The position numbers were made by a program, and so were the translations under genes. This document shows, piece after piece, positions 1 to 8,850 of a stretch of 64,000 bases of DNA (position 1 is the stretch's first letter; each line of letters opens with the position of its first letter). The notes under the pieces are model-generated. The model did not search any database. It had not been told where the DNA came from and saw only the letters and a program-made list of their open reading frames with translations. Origin of the DNA: Streptomyces sp. NRRL B-1347 (lineage in GTDB: Bacteria > Actinomycetota > Actinomycetes > Streptomycetales > Streptomycetaceae); the NCBI RefSeq assembly GCF_000720325.1, contig NZ_JOJM01000002.1, forward strand, positions 124,001 through 188,000, read 5' to 3'.

Positions 1-340
1 GCTCGCCACCGCCCGGCCCCCGCGCGGTCTCCACCCAGGCGTGCGGCTCACCGCCGCCCGCCCAGCGCTCGTGCAGGAACTCGGTGATCTCCGGGAACTG
101 GTGGACGGGGTAGGCCTCGTCGTCGGGGAACTCCTCCTCCCCCGCGGCCAGCTCCCCGACGTTCGCCAGGACGCGCAGGCGCCCGCGCTCCCGCTCCCAC
201 ACGGACAGCGCGGCGAAGCTCCCGTCGAGGGCCCGCCGGGCGCCCTGGGCGGCCGCCCGCCAGGACCCGCGCGGGGTGTGCGCGGCGGCCATCCCCTGCG
301 CGAGCGCCACGACAGCGCGCAACCGAGCGTCCTGTCCCAT
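1..340 (-). CDS. GAF-domain protein, N-terminal part (runs off window)
   Basis: Reads on the minus strand from an ATG at 340 (MGQDARLRAVVALAQG...) to the window edge, so only 113 residues are visible. The sequence has a helical start followed by a stretch (ALDGSFAALSVWERERGRL, then RVLANVGELAAGEEEFPDDE) that looks like the first strands of a GAF sensor domain. What follows the GAF domain, for example a phosphatase or kinase, cannot be seen. It diverges from nothing nearby and lies downstream of the enoyl-CoA hydratase gene on the same strand, about 95 bp away. Function beyond small-molecule sensing is inference. Confidence 0.7.
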   Translation of the reverse strand, partial: MGQDARLRAVVALAQGMAAAHTPRGSWRAAAQGARRALDGSFAALSVWERERGRLRVLANVGELAAGEEEFPDDEAYPVHQFPEITEFLHERWAGGGEPHAWVETARGPGGGE

Positions 341-434
341 CACTCCAGGTTACGGACATTCGACGCAAATGGAGACGCGGGGCGAGGGCACCCCGGCAGG
401 GGCGCCCCGAGGCGTGGCGCCCCGGAGGTCTCCC

Positions 435-1229
435 TCACTCCCCGGGCCACTCCGGCTTCCGCTTCTCGTTGAACGCCGCGACGCCCTCGGCCCGGTCCCC
501 CGAGAACGCCACCGACCGCCAGGCCGCGTCCTCCACCTCCAGGCCCGCGCGCAGGTCGAGCCCGTGGCCGAGGCGCAGCGCGCGCTTGGCGGCGCGCAGG
601 CCGACGGGCGAGTTCGCGGCGATGCGGGCGGCGAGCGCGAGGGCCTCGTCGCGGTCCTCGCCCTCGCCCGCCACCAGGTCGACGAGCCCGAGCTCCTTGG
701 CCTCCGCCGCCTCGACGCGGCGCGCCGAGAAGATCAGCTCGGCGGCCCGCGCGGCGCCCACGCGCCGGGGCAGCAGCTGGGTGCCGCCACCGCCGGGGAG
801 CACGCCCACGGACACCTCGGGCAGGCCGACGACGGCCGTCGGGTCGGCGACGATGACGTCGCAGGACAGCGCGAGCTCGAAGCCGCCGCCGAGGGCGTAG
901 CCGTGCACCGCGGCGACGGTGGGCATCGGCAGGTCGAGCACCCCGGTGTACGCGGCCCGCGTGACGGGCCGCTGGCGCACCAGCTCCGCGTCGGTGAGGG
1001 AGTTGCGCTCCTTCAGGTCGGCGCCCACGCAGAACGCCCGCTCGTGCGTGGAGGTCAGGACCACCACGCGCACGTCCCGGTCCGCGCCGAGGGCGTCGCA
1101 GGCCTCGCTGATGGAGCGGGCCATGGCGCTGGACACGGCGTTCATGGCCTTGGGCCGGTCGAGCGCGAGCTCCGCCACGTGCCCGTGCCGCCGTACTCCC
1201 ACGAACTCCCCGAAACGCTGCTCGCCCAT
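435..1229 (-). CDS. enoyl-CoA hydratase / isomerase family protein
   Basis: A 264-residue crotonase-fold enzyme, the usual family length, expected to hydrate 2-enoyl-CoA thioesters in the cytoplasm. The oxyanion-hole regions are visible (FCVGADLKERN near residue 70 and GYALGGGFELAL near 115), and both glutamates typical of true hydratases are present (FELAL and LPEV). The family also contains isomerases and dehalogenases, so the exact substrate is unknown. The start ATG at 1229 is 20 bp from a perfect 12-bp palindrome at 1249-1260. It ends 95 bp before the GAF-domain gene. Its setting next to acyl-CoA carboxylase genes fits acyl-CoA metabolism. Confidence 0.9.
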   Translation of the reverse strand: MGEQRFGEFVGVRRHGHVAELALDRPKAMNAVSSAMARSISEACDALGADRDVRVVVLTSTHERAFCVGADLKERNSLTDAELVRQRPVTRAAYTGVLDLPMPTVAAVHGYALGGGFELALSCDVIVADPTAVVGLPEVSVGVLPGGGGTQLLPRRVGAARAAELIFSARRVEAAEAKELGLVDLVAGEGEDRDEALALAARIAANSPVGLRAAKRALRLGHGLDLRAGLEVEDAAWRSVAFSGDRAEGVAAFNEKRKPEWPGE

Positions 1230-1248
1230 GACCCCTCCGACTCCCGGT

Positions 1249-1260
1249 TAACGATCGTTA
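1249..1260. promoter_or_regulatory. palindromic operator candidate TAACGATCGTTA
   Basis: A perfect 12-bp palindrome 20 bp upstream of the enoyl-CoA hydratase start codon. Such short even palindromes in promoters of acyl-CoA genes are commonly bound by TetR-family repressors; the assignment is inference from position and symmetry only. Confidence 0.5.
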
Positions 1261-1314
1261 CGCCGAGATGATGTCAGCCGGGCCGCGCCTTGGGTACCCG
1301 GGACCGGCCGGAGG

Positions 1315-2568
1315 TCAGCCCCTGCGGGTGAGCAGCCAGGGCTCGACGATGCCGAGCCCGCGGACCGGCCGCTGCCACATCGGCTGGAGCGCGAAGCGGT
1401 ACGAGGGCGGCTCCCCGCCGTCCTCCCCCACGCGCTCGGCGAGCGCCGCGGCCTCCGTCTCGGACGCGGGGGCCTCCCCGGTCCTGGTCAGCTCCTCGGC
1501 GAGCGCCCCGTCGACCAGCACGGCGTCCCGGGGCGCTATCGAGGTGAGGCGGCTCGCGAGGTTCACCGTGGTCCCGAACACGTCGCCCATGCGGGTCGTG
1601 ACCGTGCCGAAGGCGATGCCGACGCGCAGCTCGGGCATGGTCTCGTCGTTCGCCATGGTCTCGATGAGCCGCAGCGCGATCTCGGCCGCGATCCCGGCGT
1701 CGTCGGCGGCGAAGAGGACCTCGTCGCCGAGGGTCTTGATGAGCCGCCCGCCGTGCGCGGCCACCAGGTCGGCGGCCGTCGTCTCGAACGCCTCGACCAG
1801 CTCGCCGAGTTCCTCCTCCTCCATGCGCCGCGTCAGGCGCGTGAAGCCGACGAGGTCGGCGAAGCCGACGGCGAGCCGCCGGTCGACCATCTCCTCGTCG
1901 TCGGCCGCCTGGACCACCCGGCCGGTGGCGGCGGCGAGCTGACGCCGCCACACATAGATGAGGAACTCCTCCAGCTCGGGCAGCAGCAGCTCGACGAGCG
2001 GATACGTGACTTCCGTACGGGTCATGCCGGGCTCGGGCGGCTCGGTGAGGCCCTCCAGGAACGAGTCGATCTGCCACTCCGCGAGCCGCGCGGTGGTCTG
2101 CCCGGTGGACCGGGCCACCTGCACCGCCATCGCCTCGCTCAGGAGCCCCGCCTCGACGAGGCCCGCGAGCCGGCGAAGGGCGAGCACGTCGGCCTCGGTG
2201 AGGGCCTTGGCCTGGCCGATGTCGGGGAATCCCATGGCCCGCCAGAAGCGGGACGCAAGCTCCATGGAGACGCCCGCGCTGCGGGCCGCCTGGAAGGGGG
2301 TGTAGCGCCGGTCGGCCCCGAGGATCAGCTGCTCAAGGCGGAGCGCCAGGGGGTCCTTGTCGTCGTCCGGGTCGGCCGGGTGGCCGGGGTTCGCCGTGCG
2401 GTCGAGGGCCGCCGCCAGGTCGGGGTCCTTGGGCTGGTGCGGCCCCGCCGACCGGTAGGGGTCGTCCGGCTTGTCGGTCTCCTCGGGGGACGACGGGGCC
2501 GCCGCGCGGGGCTCACCGTCGGGGGCTGGGTGTGCGCCCTGGCCGGAGCCGGTGTCGTCGACGGTCAC
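1315..2568 (-). CDS. cya: class III adenylate cyclase
   Basis: A 417-residue protein making cAMP from ATP. The C-terminal catalytic domain (about residues 225-345) shows the metal-binding FADLVGFTRL motif, GGRLIKTLGDEVLF, and VNLASRL. Residues about 80-170 (FQAARSAGVSMELASRFW..., ADVLALRRL...) match the helical autoregulatory region found in pH-sensing mycobacterial cyclases of the Rv1264 type. Residues 1-75 are an acidic, proline-rich, likely disordered tail. The start is a GTG at 2568 preceded by AAGGGCAG. It is followed by biotin ligase upstream on the same strand, 121 bp away. In Streptomyces the gene at this locus is the single main cyclase, which affects germination and antibiotic production (family knowledge). 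Confidence 0.93.
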   Translation of the reverse strand: MTVDDTGSGQGAHPAPDGEPRAAAPSSPEETDKPDDPYRSAGPHQPKDPDLAAALDRTANPGHPADPDDDKDPLALRLEQLILGADRRYTPFQAARSAGVSMELASRFWRAMGFPDIGQAKALTEADVLALRRLAGLVEAGLLSEAMAVQVARSTGQTTARLAEWQIDSFLEGLTEPPEPGMTRTEVTYPLVELLLPELEEFLIYVWRRQLAAATGRVVQAADDEEMVDRRLAVGFADLVGFTRLTRRMEEEELGELVEAFETTAADLVAAHGGRLIKTLGDEVLFAADDAGIAAEIALRLIETMANDETMPELRVGIAFGTVTTRMGDVFGTTVNLASRLTSIAPRDAVLVDGALAEELTRTGEAPASETEAAALAERVGEDGGEPPSYRFALQPMWQRPVRGLGIVEPWLLTRRG

Positions 2569-2689
2569 GCCTGCTGCCCTTCCGATCTGCCACGGTCAGA
2601 TATCGACCGGCGCCAACTTTACGGCAGGTGTGCCCCAGCTCACTCCCGACTCGACCCACCTCCCTCGCGGGGAGCCCCCGCGAGGGCCG

Positions 2690-3562
2690 TCAGCCGACGC
2701 CGCGCAGGTGGACCACGTCCCCCGCCGCGATGGGCTCCCGCATCCCGTCAGCCGTAGCCAGAACGAGCCGCCCGTCCCCGTCCACCGCCACGGCCTCGCC
2801 GGAGACCGCGCGCCCGCCGGGCAGCTCGGCCCGGACCGCGCGGCCGAGCGTCGCGCACCCGGCCGCGTACGTCTCCTGGAGTCCGCACGCCGCCGGGTCG
2901 CCCCCGGCCCGGCGCCAGTCGCCGTACCAGCGCTCCAGGCTCCGCAGGACGGCCCGCAGGAGCGGGTCGCGGTCGGTGCCGGCCGCGCCCGCGAGGGCGA
3001 GGGAGCCCGCGTGCGGCACGGGGAGTTCGTCGGCGCGCAGGGTGACGTTGAGGCCGATGCCGATGACGACACCCCCGGCGCCCGCGGTGCCCGCGCGCTC
3101 GGCGAGGATGCCGCCGGCCTTGCGCTCCTCCCCTTCGACGGTGACGAGCAGGTCGTTGGGCCACTTCAGCGCGGTGTCGACCCCGGCGGCCCGGGACAGA
3201 CCGGTGGCGACGGCGACGCCGGTGAGCAGGGGCAGCCAGCCCCACCGCTCGACGGGCACCTCCGCCGGCTTGAGCAGGACGGAGAAGAACAGGCCCGAGC
3301 GCGCGGGCGCGGTCCAGCGCCGGTCGAGGCGGCCGCGCGCGGCGTGCTGCGCCTCGGCGACGAGCACGGCGCCCTCGGGCAGCTCGTCGGCGCGGGCGGC
3401 CAGGTCGCTGTTGGTGGAGCCGGTGGAGGGCACCACGTCCAGGGAGCGGTAGAGCCCGCCGTCGCGGACGAGGGCGCGGCGCAGCGCGGCCGCGTCGAGC
3501 GGCGGACGGTCCAGGTCGCTCCAGCGGTTCCCGGCGTTCTCATGGTCATTCGAGGGCGTCAT
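2690..3562 (-). CDS. birA: biotin--[acetyl-CoA-carboxylase] ligase
   Basis: A 290-residue monofunctional biotin protein ligase: it makes biotinyl-AMP and transfers biotin to the lysine of carboxylase carrier domains. Visible motifs are the biotinyl-AMP loop [17 protein letters not shown] and the AGGILAE strand, with a C-terminal SH3-like domain ([18 protein letters not shown]). There is no N-terminal helix-turn-helix, so it is the non-repressor class. I chose the ATG at 3562 ([12 protein letters not shown]); longer in-frame extensions overlap the carboxylase gene on the other strand. Its natural target is the biotinylated alpha subunit encoded at 8851-10623, making this a self-contained carboxylase cluster. 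It is divergent from pccB. Confidence 0.93.
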   Translation of the reverse strand: MTPSNDHENAGNRWSDLDRPPLDAAALRRALVRDGGLYRSLDVVPSTGSTNSDLAARADELPEGAVLVAEAQHAARGRLDRRWTAPARSGLFFSVLLKPAEVPVERWGWLPLLTGVAVATGLSRAAGVDTALKWPNDLLVTVEGEERKAGGILAERAGTAGAGGVVIGIGLNVTLRADELPVPHAGSLALAGAAGTDRDPLLRAVLRSLERWYGDWRRAGGDPAACGLQETYAAGCATLGRAVRAELPGGRAVSGEAVAVDGDGRLVLATADGMREPIAAGDVVHLRGVG

Positions 3563-3689
3563 GCAAGCCACCCTAGGTGTGGTAAACGCCGCACTGCACA
3601 GGCGTATCCGCGCCGATACGCTACGAGTCAGTAGCCAGCGTCGTAAGCCCCTCACCGTCCCCTCTGAGCAGGCAGGGAGCCGCGTCCCG

Positions 3690-5342
3690 ATGTCCGAGCC
3701 GCACGAGCCCAAGCAGCCTTCCGCGCAGCCCCAGGAGTCCGGGGCGCCCACCGGGGGCGATCCCGGCACCGACATCCACACGACCGCCGGGAAGCTGGCG
3801 GACCTGCGGCGCCGCATCGAGGAGGCGAAGCACGCCGGTTCGGCGCGCGCGGTCGAGAAGCAGCACGCCAAGGGGAAGTTGACGGCGCGCGAGCGGATCG
3901 AGCTGCTGCTCGACGAGGGCTCGTTCGTGGAGCTCGACGAGTTCGCCCGGCACCGCTCCACCGACTTCGGCATGGAGCACAACCGCCCGTACGGGGACGG
4001 CGTGGTGACCGGCTACGGCACGGTCGACGGCCGCCCGGTCGCCGTCTTCTCGCAGGACTTCACGGTCCTCGGCGGCTCGCTCGGCGAGGTCTTCGGCCAG
4101 AAGATCATGAAGGTCATGGACTTCGCCCTGAAGACGGGCTGTCCGGTCGTCGGGATCAACGACTCGGGCGGCGCCCGCATCCAGGAGGGCGTCATGGCCC
4201 TCGGCATGTACGGCGAGATCTTCCGCAGGAACACGCACGCGTCGGGCGTCATCCCGCAGATCAGCCTCGTCGTCGGGCCGTGCGCGGGCGGCGCGGTGTA
4301 CTCGCCCGCGATCACCGACTTCACGGTGATGGTCGACCAGACCTCGCACATGTTCATCACGGGCCCGGACGTCATCAAGACCGTCACCGGCGAGGACGTC
4401 GGCTTCGAGGAGCTGGGCGGCGCCCGCACGCACAACGCGACCTCCGGCGTCGCGCACCACATGGCGGGCGACGAGAAGGACGCCATCGAGTACGTCAAGT
4501 CGCTGCTCTCGTACCTGCCGTCGAACAACCTCAGCGAGCCCCCGGCCTTCCCCGAGGAGGCCGATCTGGAGCCGACCGACGAGGACCGCGAGCTCGACGT
4601 CCTGGTGCCGGACAGCGCCAACCAGCCGTACGACATGCACACGGTGATCGAGCACGTCCTGGACGACGGGGACTTCTTCGAGACGCAGCCGCTGTTCGCG
4701 CCGAACATCCTCACCGGCTTCGGCCGCGTGGAGGGCCACCCGGTGGGCATCGTCGCCAACCAGCCGATGCAGTTCGCGGGCTGTCTCGACATCGACGCGA
4801 GCGAGAAGGCCGCGCGCTTCGTGCGCACCTGCGACGCGTTCAACGTGCCCGTCCTGACCTTCGTGGACGTGCCGGGCTTCCTGCCGGGCGTCGGCCAGGA
4901 GCACGAGGGCATCATCCGCCGCGGCGCCAAGCTGATCTACGCCTACGCGGAGGCGACGGTCCCGCTGATCACCGTGATCACGCGCAAGGCCTTCGGCGGC
5001 GCGTACGACGTGATGGGCTCCAAGCACCTGGGCGCGGACCTCAACCTGGCCTGGCCGACCGCGCAGATCGCGGTGATGGGCGCGCAGGGCGCGGTGAACA
5101 TCCTGCACCGCCGCACGATCGCGGCGGCCGGTGACGAGGCCGCCCAGGAGGAGACCAGGGCGCGGCTCCTCCAGGAGTACGAGGACACGCTCCTGAACCC
5201 GTACACGGCCGCCGAGCGCGGTTACGTCGACGCCGTGATCATGCCGTCCGAGACCCGCTCGCACCTCGTGCGCGGCCTGCGTCAGCTGCGCACGAAGCGG
5301 GAATCCCTGCCTCCGAAGAAGCACGGCAACATCCCGCTGTAG
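3690..5342 (+). CDS. pccB: acyl-CoA carboxylase beta (carboxyltransferase) subunit, PccB type
   Basis: A 550-residue carboxyltransferase that moves CO2 from carboxybiotin to propionyl-CoA (or acetyl-CoA), giving methylmalonyl-CoA or malonyl-CoA precursors for fatty acids and polyketides. The two crotonase-like halves are clear: N-half oxyanion loop SGGARIQEG and [10 protein letters not shown]-half [15 protein letters not shown] and [13 protein letters not shown]. The length fits the family plus an N-terminal disordered tail of about 20-40 residues. The start ATG at 3690 has AGGGAG 8-13 nt upstream. It is followed 44 bp later by the small epsilon subunit in the same direction, and forms a holoenzyme with the alpha subunit at 8851-10623. 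Substrate preference cannot be read from the sequence alone. Confidence 0.95.
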   Translation: MSEPHEPKQPSAQPQESGAPTGGDPGTDIHTTAGKLADLRRRIEEAKHAGSARAVEKQHAKGKLTARERIELLLDEGSFVELDEFARHRSTDFGMEHNRPYGDGVVTGYGTVDGRPVAVFSQDFTVLGGSLGEVFGQKIMKVMDFALKTGCPVVGINDSGGARIQEGVMALGMYGEIFRRNTHASGVIPQISLVVGPCAGGAVYSPAITDFTVMVDQTSHMFITGPDVIKTVTGEDVGFEELGGARTHNATSGVAHHMAGDEKDAIEYVKSLLSYLPSNNLSEPPAFPEEADLEPTDEDRELDVLVPDSANQPYDMHTVIEHVLDDGDFFETQPLFAPNILTGFGRVEGHPVGIVANQPMQFAGCLDIDASEKAARFVRTCDAFNVPVLTFVDVPGFLPGVGQEHEGIIRRGAKLIYAYAEATVPLITVITRKAFGGAYDVMGSKHLGADLNLAWPTAQIAVMGAQGAVNILHRRTIAAAGDEAAQEETRARLLQEYEDTLLNPYTAAERGYVDAVIMPSETRSHLVRGLRQLRTKRESLPPKKHGNIPL

Positions 5343-5386
5343 CCCGGCCGCACACGTCCGTGACCCGACCCCCGAGGAGTCCCTTC

Positions 5387-5593
5387 GTGATCAAGGTCGT
5401 ACGGGGCAACCCGACCCCCGAGGAGCTGGCCGCCGCCCTGGCGGTGGTCCAGGCGCGCGCCGCGGCGGCCGCGCACGAGCCGTCCGGCGCGCCCCGCACC
5501 CCGGACGCCTGGGCGGACCCGGCCCGCGTGGCCCGCGAGCGCCTTCCGCAGCCAGGGCCCGCGTCCTGGGGCCGCACGTACTGGCCCGCGTGA
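5387..5593 (+). CDS. pccE: acyl-CoA carboxylase epsilon subunit
   Basis: A 68-residue protein starting at GTG 5387 with a strong GAGGAG at -13 to -8. It has the family hallmark at its start (IKVVRGNPTPEELAAALAVV) and ends with a WGRTYWPA tail. Epsilon subunits are found only in actinobacteria and stabilise the alpha-beta complex, raising its activity. It directly follows pccB in one operon, as in other Streptomyces. Upstream in-frame codons exist but lack a ribosome site. Confidence 0.9.
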   Translation: MIKVVRGNPTPEELAAALAVVQARAAAAAHEPSGAPRTPDAWADPARVARERLPQPGPASWGRTYWPA

Positions 5594-5596
5594 CGC

Positions 5597-5632
5597 CCGG
5601 GGCGGGGGCGGCTGCCCGCGCCCCCGCCCCGG
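5597..5632. terminator. bidirectional hairpin terminator
   Basis: Perfect 14-bp GC inverted repeat (arms 5597-5610 and 5619-5632, 8-nt loop) filling the gap between the convergent pccE and FG-GAP genes. Confidence 0.8.
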
Positions 5633-5636
5633 CGGC

Positions 5637-7088
5637 TCAGCGGCCGAGCACGGACCCGAACGCCTTGTTCTGGTACGTCAGGCCGAATGCCTTCTCGCTG
5701 AGCGCGTACGCACCGGCGGTGGTGATCCCGTCCTTCGCGCCGCGCAGCACCCACGCGGAGCCGTCGTTCCACCGGGCGCCGGGGAACACGTCCTCGCCCG
5801 GCGCGGCCACGACGACCTCGGCCCTGCCGTCGCCGTCGGTGTCCCGCACCTGGACCGCGGAGCCGAAGCGGTCGTCGTCCTCGGGCGCGCCCGGCACGCC
5901 CGCCGTGCCCTGGTCGAGGACCTGCGCGCCGGTGCCGGTGAGCCCGGCGGCGGAGCCCTTGAGGAGGTGCACCGCGCCGGTGGCGGTCCGGCCCGCCGCG
6001 TCCTCGCCCGGGGCGCCCACCGCGACGTCGGCGTATCCGTCCCCGTCGACGTCGCCGACGGAGGCGCTCGCGCCGAACTCGTCACCTTCCTCGCCCTCGT
6101 CCGGCACGCCGGGGCTGTCCTGGTCGAGCACGGTCGCGCCGCCGCTGCCGGGGCCGCGCTTGCCGCCGTAGTAGACACCGACCGCGCCGCCCCTCGCGGC
6201 CTTCTTGTCGGTGATCACGACGTCGTCGTACCCGTCCTTGTTCACGTCGCCCGAGCCCTCAAGGCCGGTGCGGGTCGCGGGCAGCGCGGCGGGCGGGGCC
6301 GTGAAGGTCACGCCGGTGCGGCCGCCCTTCCAGTAGCCGACCCAGCCGTTGAGGAAGTCGCCCTCCGCGTTGTCGATGCCGGAGGCGAGCAGGTCGTCGT
6401 CGCCGTCGCCGTCGTAGTCACCGGCCTCCAGACGCTCGATGACCCTGAAGGCGTCATCGCTGTGGAGGTCCAGGCGCTGTTGCTTCGGGGCCCGGGTCCG
6501 GGTGAAGCCGTCGCCGGACAGGCTGATCGCGCCGTAGTAGGAGTACGTGGCGACGTGCGGCTTGCCGTCGCCGTCGAAGTCGCCGACGACCACGGACTCG
6601 CCGTAGCCCACGTCGTCCGCGCGCGGCGACGTCATGCTCAGACCGCCGTGGACGAGCCCGCCCCGGCCGCCCCACAGCACGGTCAGGAACCCGCGCCGGT
6701 TCTCGCCCGGCACTCCGACGACCAAGTCCGCGTACCCGTCGCCGTCCAGGTCCCCGGTGTCGTACGCGGCGCCGAACCGGTCCCGCTCCTCCGGCACCCC
6801 CGGCACCTTCGCCGAGGCCTGGCTCACCAGCTGCTTGCGCCCGCCCGCCACGCCGTCCTTCGACCCGTAGAGGACGGCGACGTGCCCGGCCTTCTTGACG
6901 CCGTTCACGGTCGCGTCGGGGGTGGCCAGGACCACGTCGCCGTAGCCGTCGCCGTTGAAGTCGGCGGCGTCCTTCGCGGCCGGCGCGGGCGCGGCGGCGG
7001 CCGATCCCGCGAGCGGGACCGCCAGGCCCCCGGTGGCCACGGCGGCCGTGGCCACCGCCATCAGGACCTTTGTGCGCATAGCGCGCAT
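5637..7088 (-). CDS. secreted FG-GAP (integrin-like) beta-propeller protein
   Basis: A 483-residue exported protein. The N-terminus is a Sec signal peptide (MRAMRTKVLMAVATAAVA..., cleavage likely after GSAAAAP near residue 35). The rest is built of about seven repeats, each with an Asp-rich calcium loop such as DFNGDGYGDVV, DLDGDGYADLV, DVDGDGYADVA and DTDGDGRAEVV followed by AP/GENR-type turns: the FG-GAP seven-bladed propeller. The function of these abundant Streptomyces secreted propellers is unknown; calcium binding is implied by the loops. I chose ATG 7088 because GGAG lies 8 nt upstream; the longer start at 7142 lacks one and the ATG at 7079 is also possible. Confidence 0.9.
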   Translation of the reverse strand: MRAMRTKVLMAVATAAVATGGLAVPLAGSAAAAPAPAAKDAADFNGDGYGDVVLATPDATVNGVKKAGHVAVLYGSKDGVAGGRKQLVSQASAKVPGVPEERDRFGAAYDTGDLDGDGYADLVVGVPGENRRGFLTVLWGGRGGLVHGGLSMTSPRADDVGYGESVVVGDFDGDGKPHVATYSYYGAISLSGDGFTRTRAPKQQRLDLHSDDAFRVIERLEAGDYDGDGDDDLLASGIDNAEGDFLNGWVGYWKGGRTGVTFTAPPAALPATRTGLEGSGDVNKDGYDDVVITDKKAARGGAVGVYYGGKRGPGSGGATVLDQDSPGVPDEGEEGDEFGASASVGDVDGDGYADVAVGAPGEDAAGRTATGAVHLLKGSAAGLTGTGAQVLDQGTAGVPGAPEDDDRFGSAVQVRDTDGDGRAEVVVAAPGEDVFPGARWNDGSAWVLRGAKDGITTAGAYALSEKAFGLTYQNKAFGSVLGR

Positions 7089-7231
7089 AACAGAACGCTC
7101 CAATCCCAGAGAACCGACGCGTAGTTGACACCCGGACACCATCGCGGGGTTGTACGGGTGAACGAAGGATCTGCGGAACTTAGGTACGCGTACTCAGGCG
7201 CGGTCCGGGCCCGGCGCGCACCATCGGAGCC

Positions 7232-7360
7232 ATGCTGTGGTCCGACCCGGAGAACGACCCGCCCAAGGACATGCGGGACATGCAGACCAAGATGCGCCGC
7301 GCGGGCGTGCTCCTGGCGGTCGCCATGCTCCTCGCGATGCTGATCCTGGGGATCATCTGA
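7232..7360 (+). CDS. mmpB: tiny single-span membrane protein, MmpB-like
   Basis: A 42-residue ORF beginning ATG 7232 ([20 protein letters not shown]) with CGGAG 4-8 nt upstream. It has an acidic, proline-containing head, a short basic patch (KMRRAG) and one hydrophobic helix ([17 protein letters not shown]) running to the C-terminus. This head-helix pattern next to carboxylase and maf genes is what I recall as the Streptomyces morphogenic membrane protein MmpB; the name is from memory and not checked. It probably sits in the cytoplasmic membrane with the N-terminus inside. It lies 28 bp before maf, so the two may be co-transcribed. Confidence 0.7.
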   Translation: MLWSDPENDPPKDMRDMQTKMRRAGVLLAVAMLLAMLILGII

Positions 7361-7388
7361 GCGACGGGCCCCCGGCTACGCTGGCCGC

Positions 7389-8000
7389 ATGAGTGATCAG
7401 CCCACCCGCCGACTCGTCCTCGCCTCCCAGTCCCCCGCCCGCCTCGGCCTGCTGCGCCAGGCCGGCCTCGCCCCCGAGGTGATCGTCAGCGGCGTCGACG
7501 AGGACGCGGTCACCGCCCCCACCCCGGCCGAGCTCGCCAAGGCCCTGGCGCGGGCGAAGGCCTCGGTGGTCGCCGCGCGCCCCGACGTCAAGGGCGCCCT
7601 GGTCATCGGCTGCGACTCGGTCCTGGAGCTGGACGGCCAGGCCCTCGGCAAGCCCGCCGACGCCGAGGAGGCCACCGCCCGCTGGAAGTCCATGCGCGGC
7701 CGCGCGGGCGTCCTGCAGACCGGGCACTGCGTGTACGACACGGCGTCGGGCCGGCACGTCGCCGCCACCGCCTCGACGGTGGTCCGCTTCGGCGACCCCT
7801 CGGACGACGAGATCGCGGCGTACGTGGCCAGCGGCGAACCGCTGCACGTGGCGGGCGCGTTCACGCTCGACGGCCGCTCGGCCCCGTTCATCGACGGCAT
7901 CGACGGCGACCACGGCAACGTGATCGGCCTCTCGCTGCCGCTGCTGCGCCGCCTGCTCGCCGAACTGGGCGTCGGCATCACCCAGTTGTGGGCCGCGTAG
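7389..8000 (+). CDS. maf: Maf family nucleoside triphosphate pyrophosphatase
   Basis: A 203-residue Maf protein, which hydrolyses NTPs or modified nucleotides to the monophosphate plus pyrophosphate, a house-cleaning role also linked to septum formation. Motifs: N-terminal [16 protein letters not shown], catalytic CDSVLELDG, the K-P-A-D-A-E-E-A helix, and C-terminal [26 protein letters not shown]. Length matches the family. The start ATG at 7389 is supported by its alignment with the family start. It is convergent with the membrane-protein gene at 8021-8473. Confidence 0.93.
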   Translation: MSDQPTRRLVLASQSPARLGLLRQAGLAPEVIVSGVDEDAVTAPTPAELAKALARAKASVVAARPDVKGALVIGCDSVLELDGQALGKPADAEEATARWKSMRGRAGVLQTGHCVYDTASGRHVAATASTVVRFGDPSDDEIAAYVASGEPLHVAGAFTLDGRSAPFIDGIDGDHGNVIGLSLPLLRRLLAELGVGITQLWAA

Positions 8001-8003
8001 CGC

Positions 8004-8019
8004 GCCCCTGACACGGGGC
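8004..8019. terminator. short hairpin between convergent genes
   Basis: A GCCCC/GGGGC stem with a 6-nt loop in the 20-bp gap between the maf stop and the next gene's stop. Short, so only a weak terminator call. Confidence 0.35.
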
Positions 8020-8020
8020 C

Positions 8021-8473
8021 TCAGGCGGCCTGCGGAGCCCCGTCGCCGGGCGGCGGGGCGTCCACCGCGGCCGCCCCGTGCTCGTGCCGGTCGTAGGCCA
8101 TCAGCGTCAGCACGACGAGCCCGAGCACCAGCATCATGAACGCGAACGCGAGCCAGCCCACCAGGCCGACCGCGAACGCGCCGAGCAGCGCGTGCAGCAC
8201 GGCCGCGCTGATCAGCACGGCGCGCCCGAAGCCGCCCGGCGCGCGGTCACACACGGCGGCGCGTGCCAGCAGGAAGCCGCACAGCGCGAGGTAGAGCCCG
8301 AAGACGCCGCCCGCGATCCACGTCGAGACGGTCATGGCGTGCGGGTCGAGCCCGGCGAGGGACATCTCCTGCTTGTCGACGACGAGGCCGAGGAACCAGT
8401 TGAGGAACGCGATCCCGGCCGCCTCCGCCCACAGCACGACCGCGCCCGCCCACGCCACCGGTCTGCGCGCCAC
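8021..8473 (-). CDS. four-helix integral membrane protein, unknown function
   Basis: A 150-residue protein with about four hydrophobic helices (AWAGAVVLWAEAAGIAFLNW, TWIAGGVFGLYLALCGFLL, AVLISAAVLHALLGAFAV, GWLAFAFMMLVLGLVVL) and a cytoplasmic acidic/proline tail. I chose the GTG at 8473 because GGTGGAG sits just upstream; a TTG 33 nt further out has no such site. I do not recognise a named family. It is convergent with maf and divergent from the carboxylase alpha gene. Confidence 0.8.
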   Translation of the reverse strand: MARRPVAWAGAVVLWAEAAGIAFLNWFLGLVVDKQEMSLAGLDPHAMTVSTWIAGGVFGLYLALCGFLLARAAVCDRAPGGFGRAVLISAAVLHALLGAFAVGLVGWLAFAFMMLVLGLVVLTLMAYDRHEHGAAAVDAPPPGDGAPQAA

Positions 8474-8850
8474 GGCACTCCACCCCTCTCCACCGGTCCC
8501 CGGCAACCGCTGATGCCGCTGTTACCGCGAGTACGTACGAGTCATCGGGCACGCTACTAACGGGTAAACCGAGGGACAAGAGCCGCGGCGGAGGCAAAGA
8601 TTCATTGGGCCATTCGTAGGGACTCCACAAAGAAAGCTCCCGCGCCGCAGCGCGCCCTCACAGAGACCTTGACCACACCGGAGGGCTACGCTGCCCGGAA
8701 GGGACCCTGCGTACCACGGTGCGACAAGGGATTACGGGGGTCGAGCGCGCCTCGGATCACGCTCCGTGTGGGCAAGCTCACCAATGGGGACGGGTCGATA
8801 GGCCGTGTCGGCAGTCCCTAAACTCGGCTTGTTTCAAGGAGGGAGCCATC
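8474..8850. other. gene-free stretch upstream of the carboxylase alpha gene
   Basis: About 377 bp between divergent genes. It holds a less GC-rich patch around 8575-8640 and the likely promoter of the alpha subunit close to 8820-8840 (CCCTAAACTCGGCTTG just before the AAGGAGGGAG ribosome site). I saw no open frame with a ribosome site and no strong palindrome. Confidence 0.6.
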
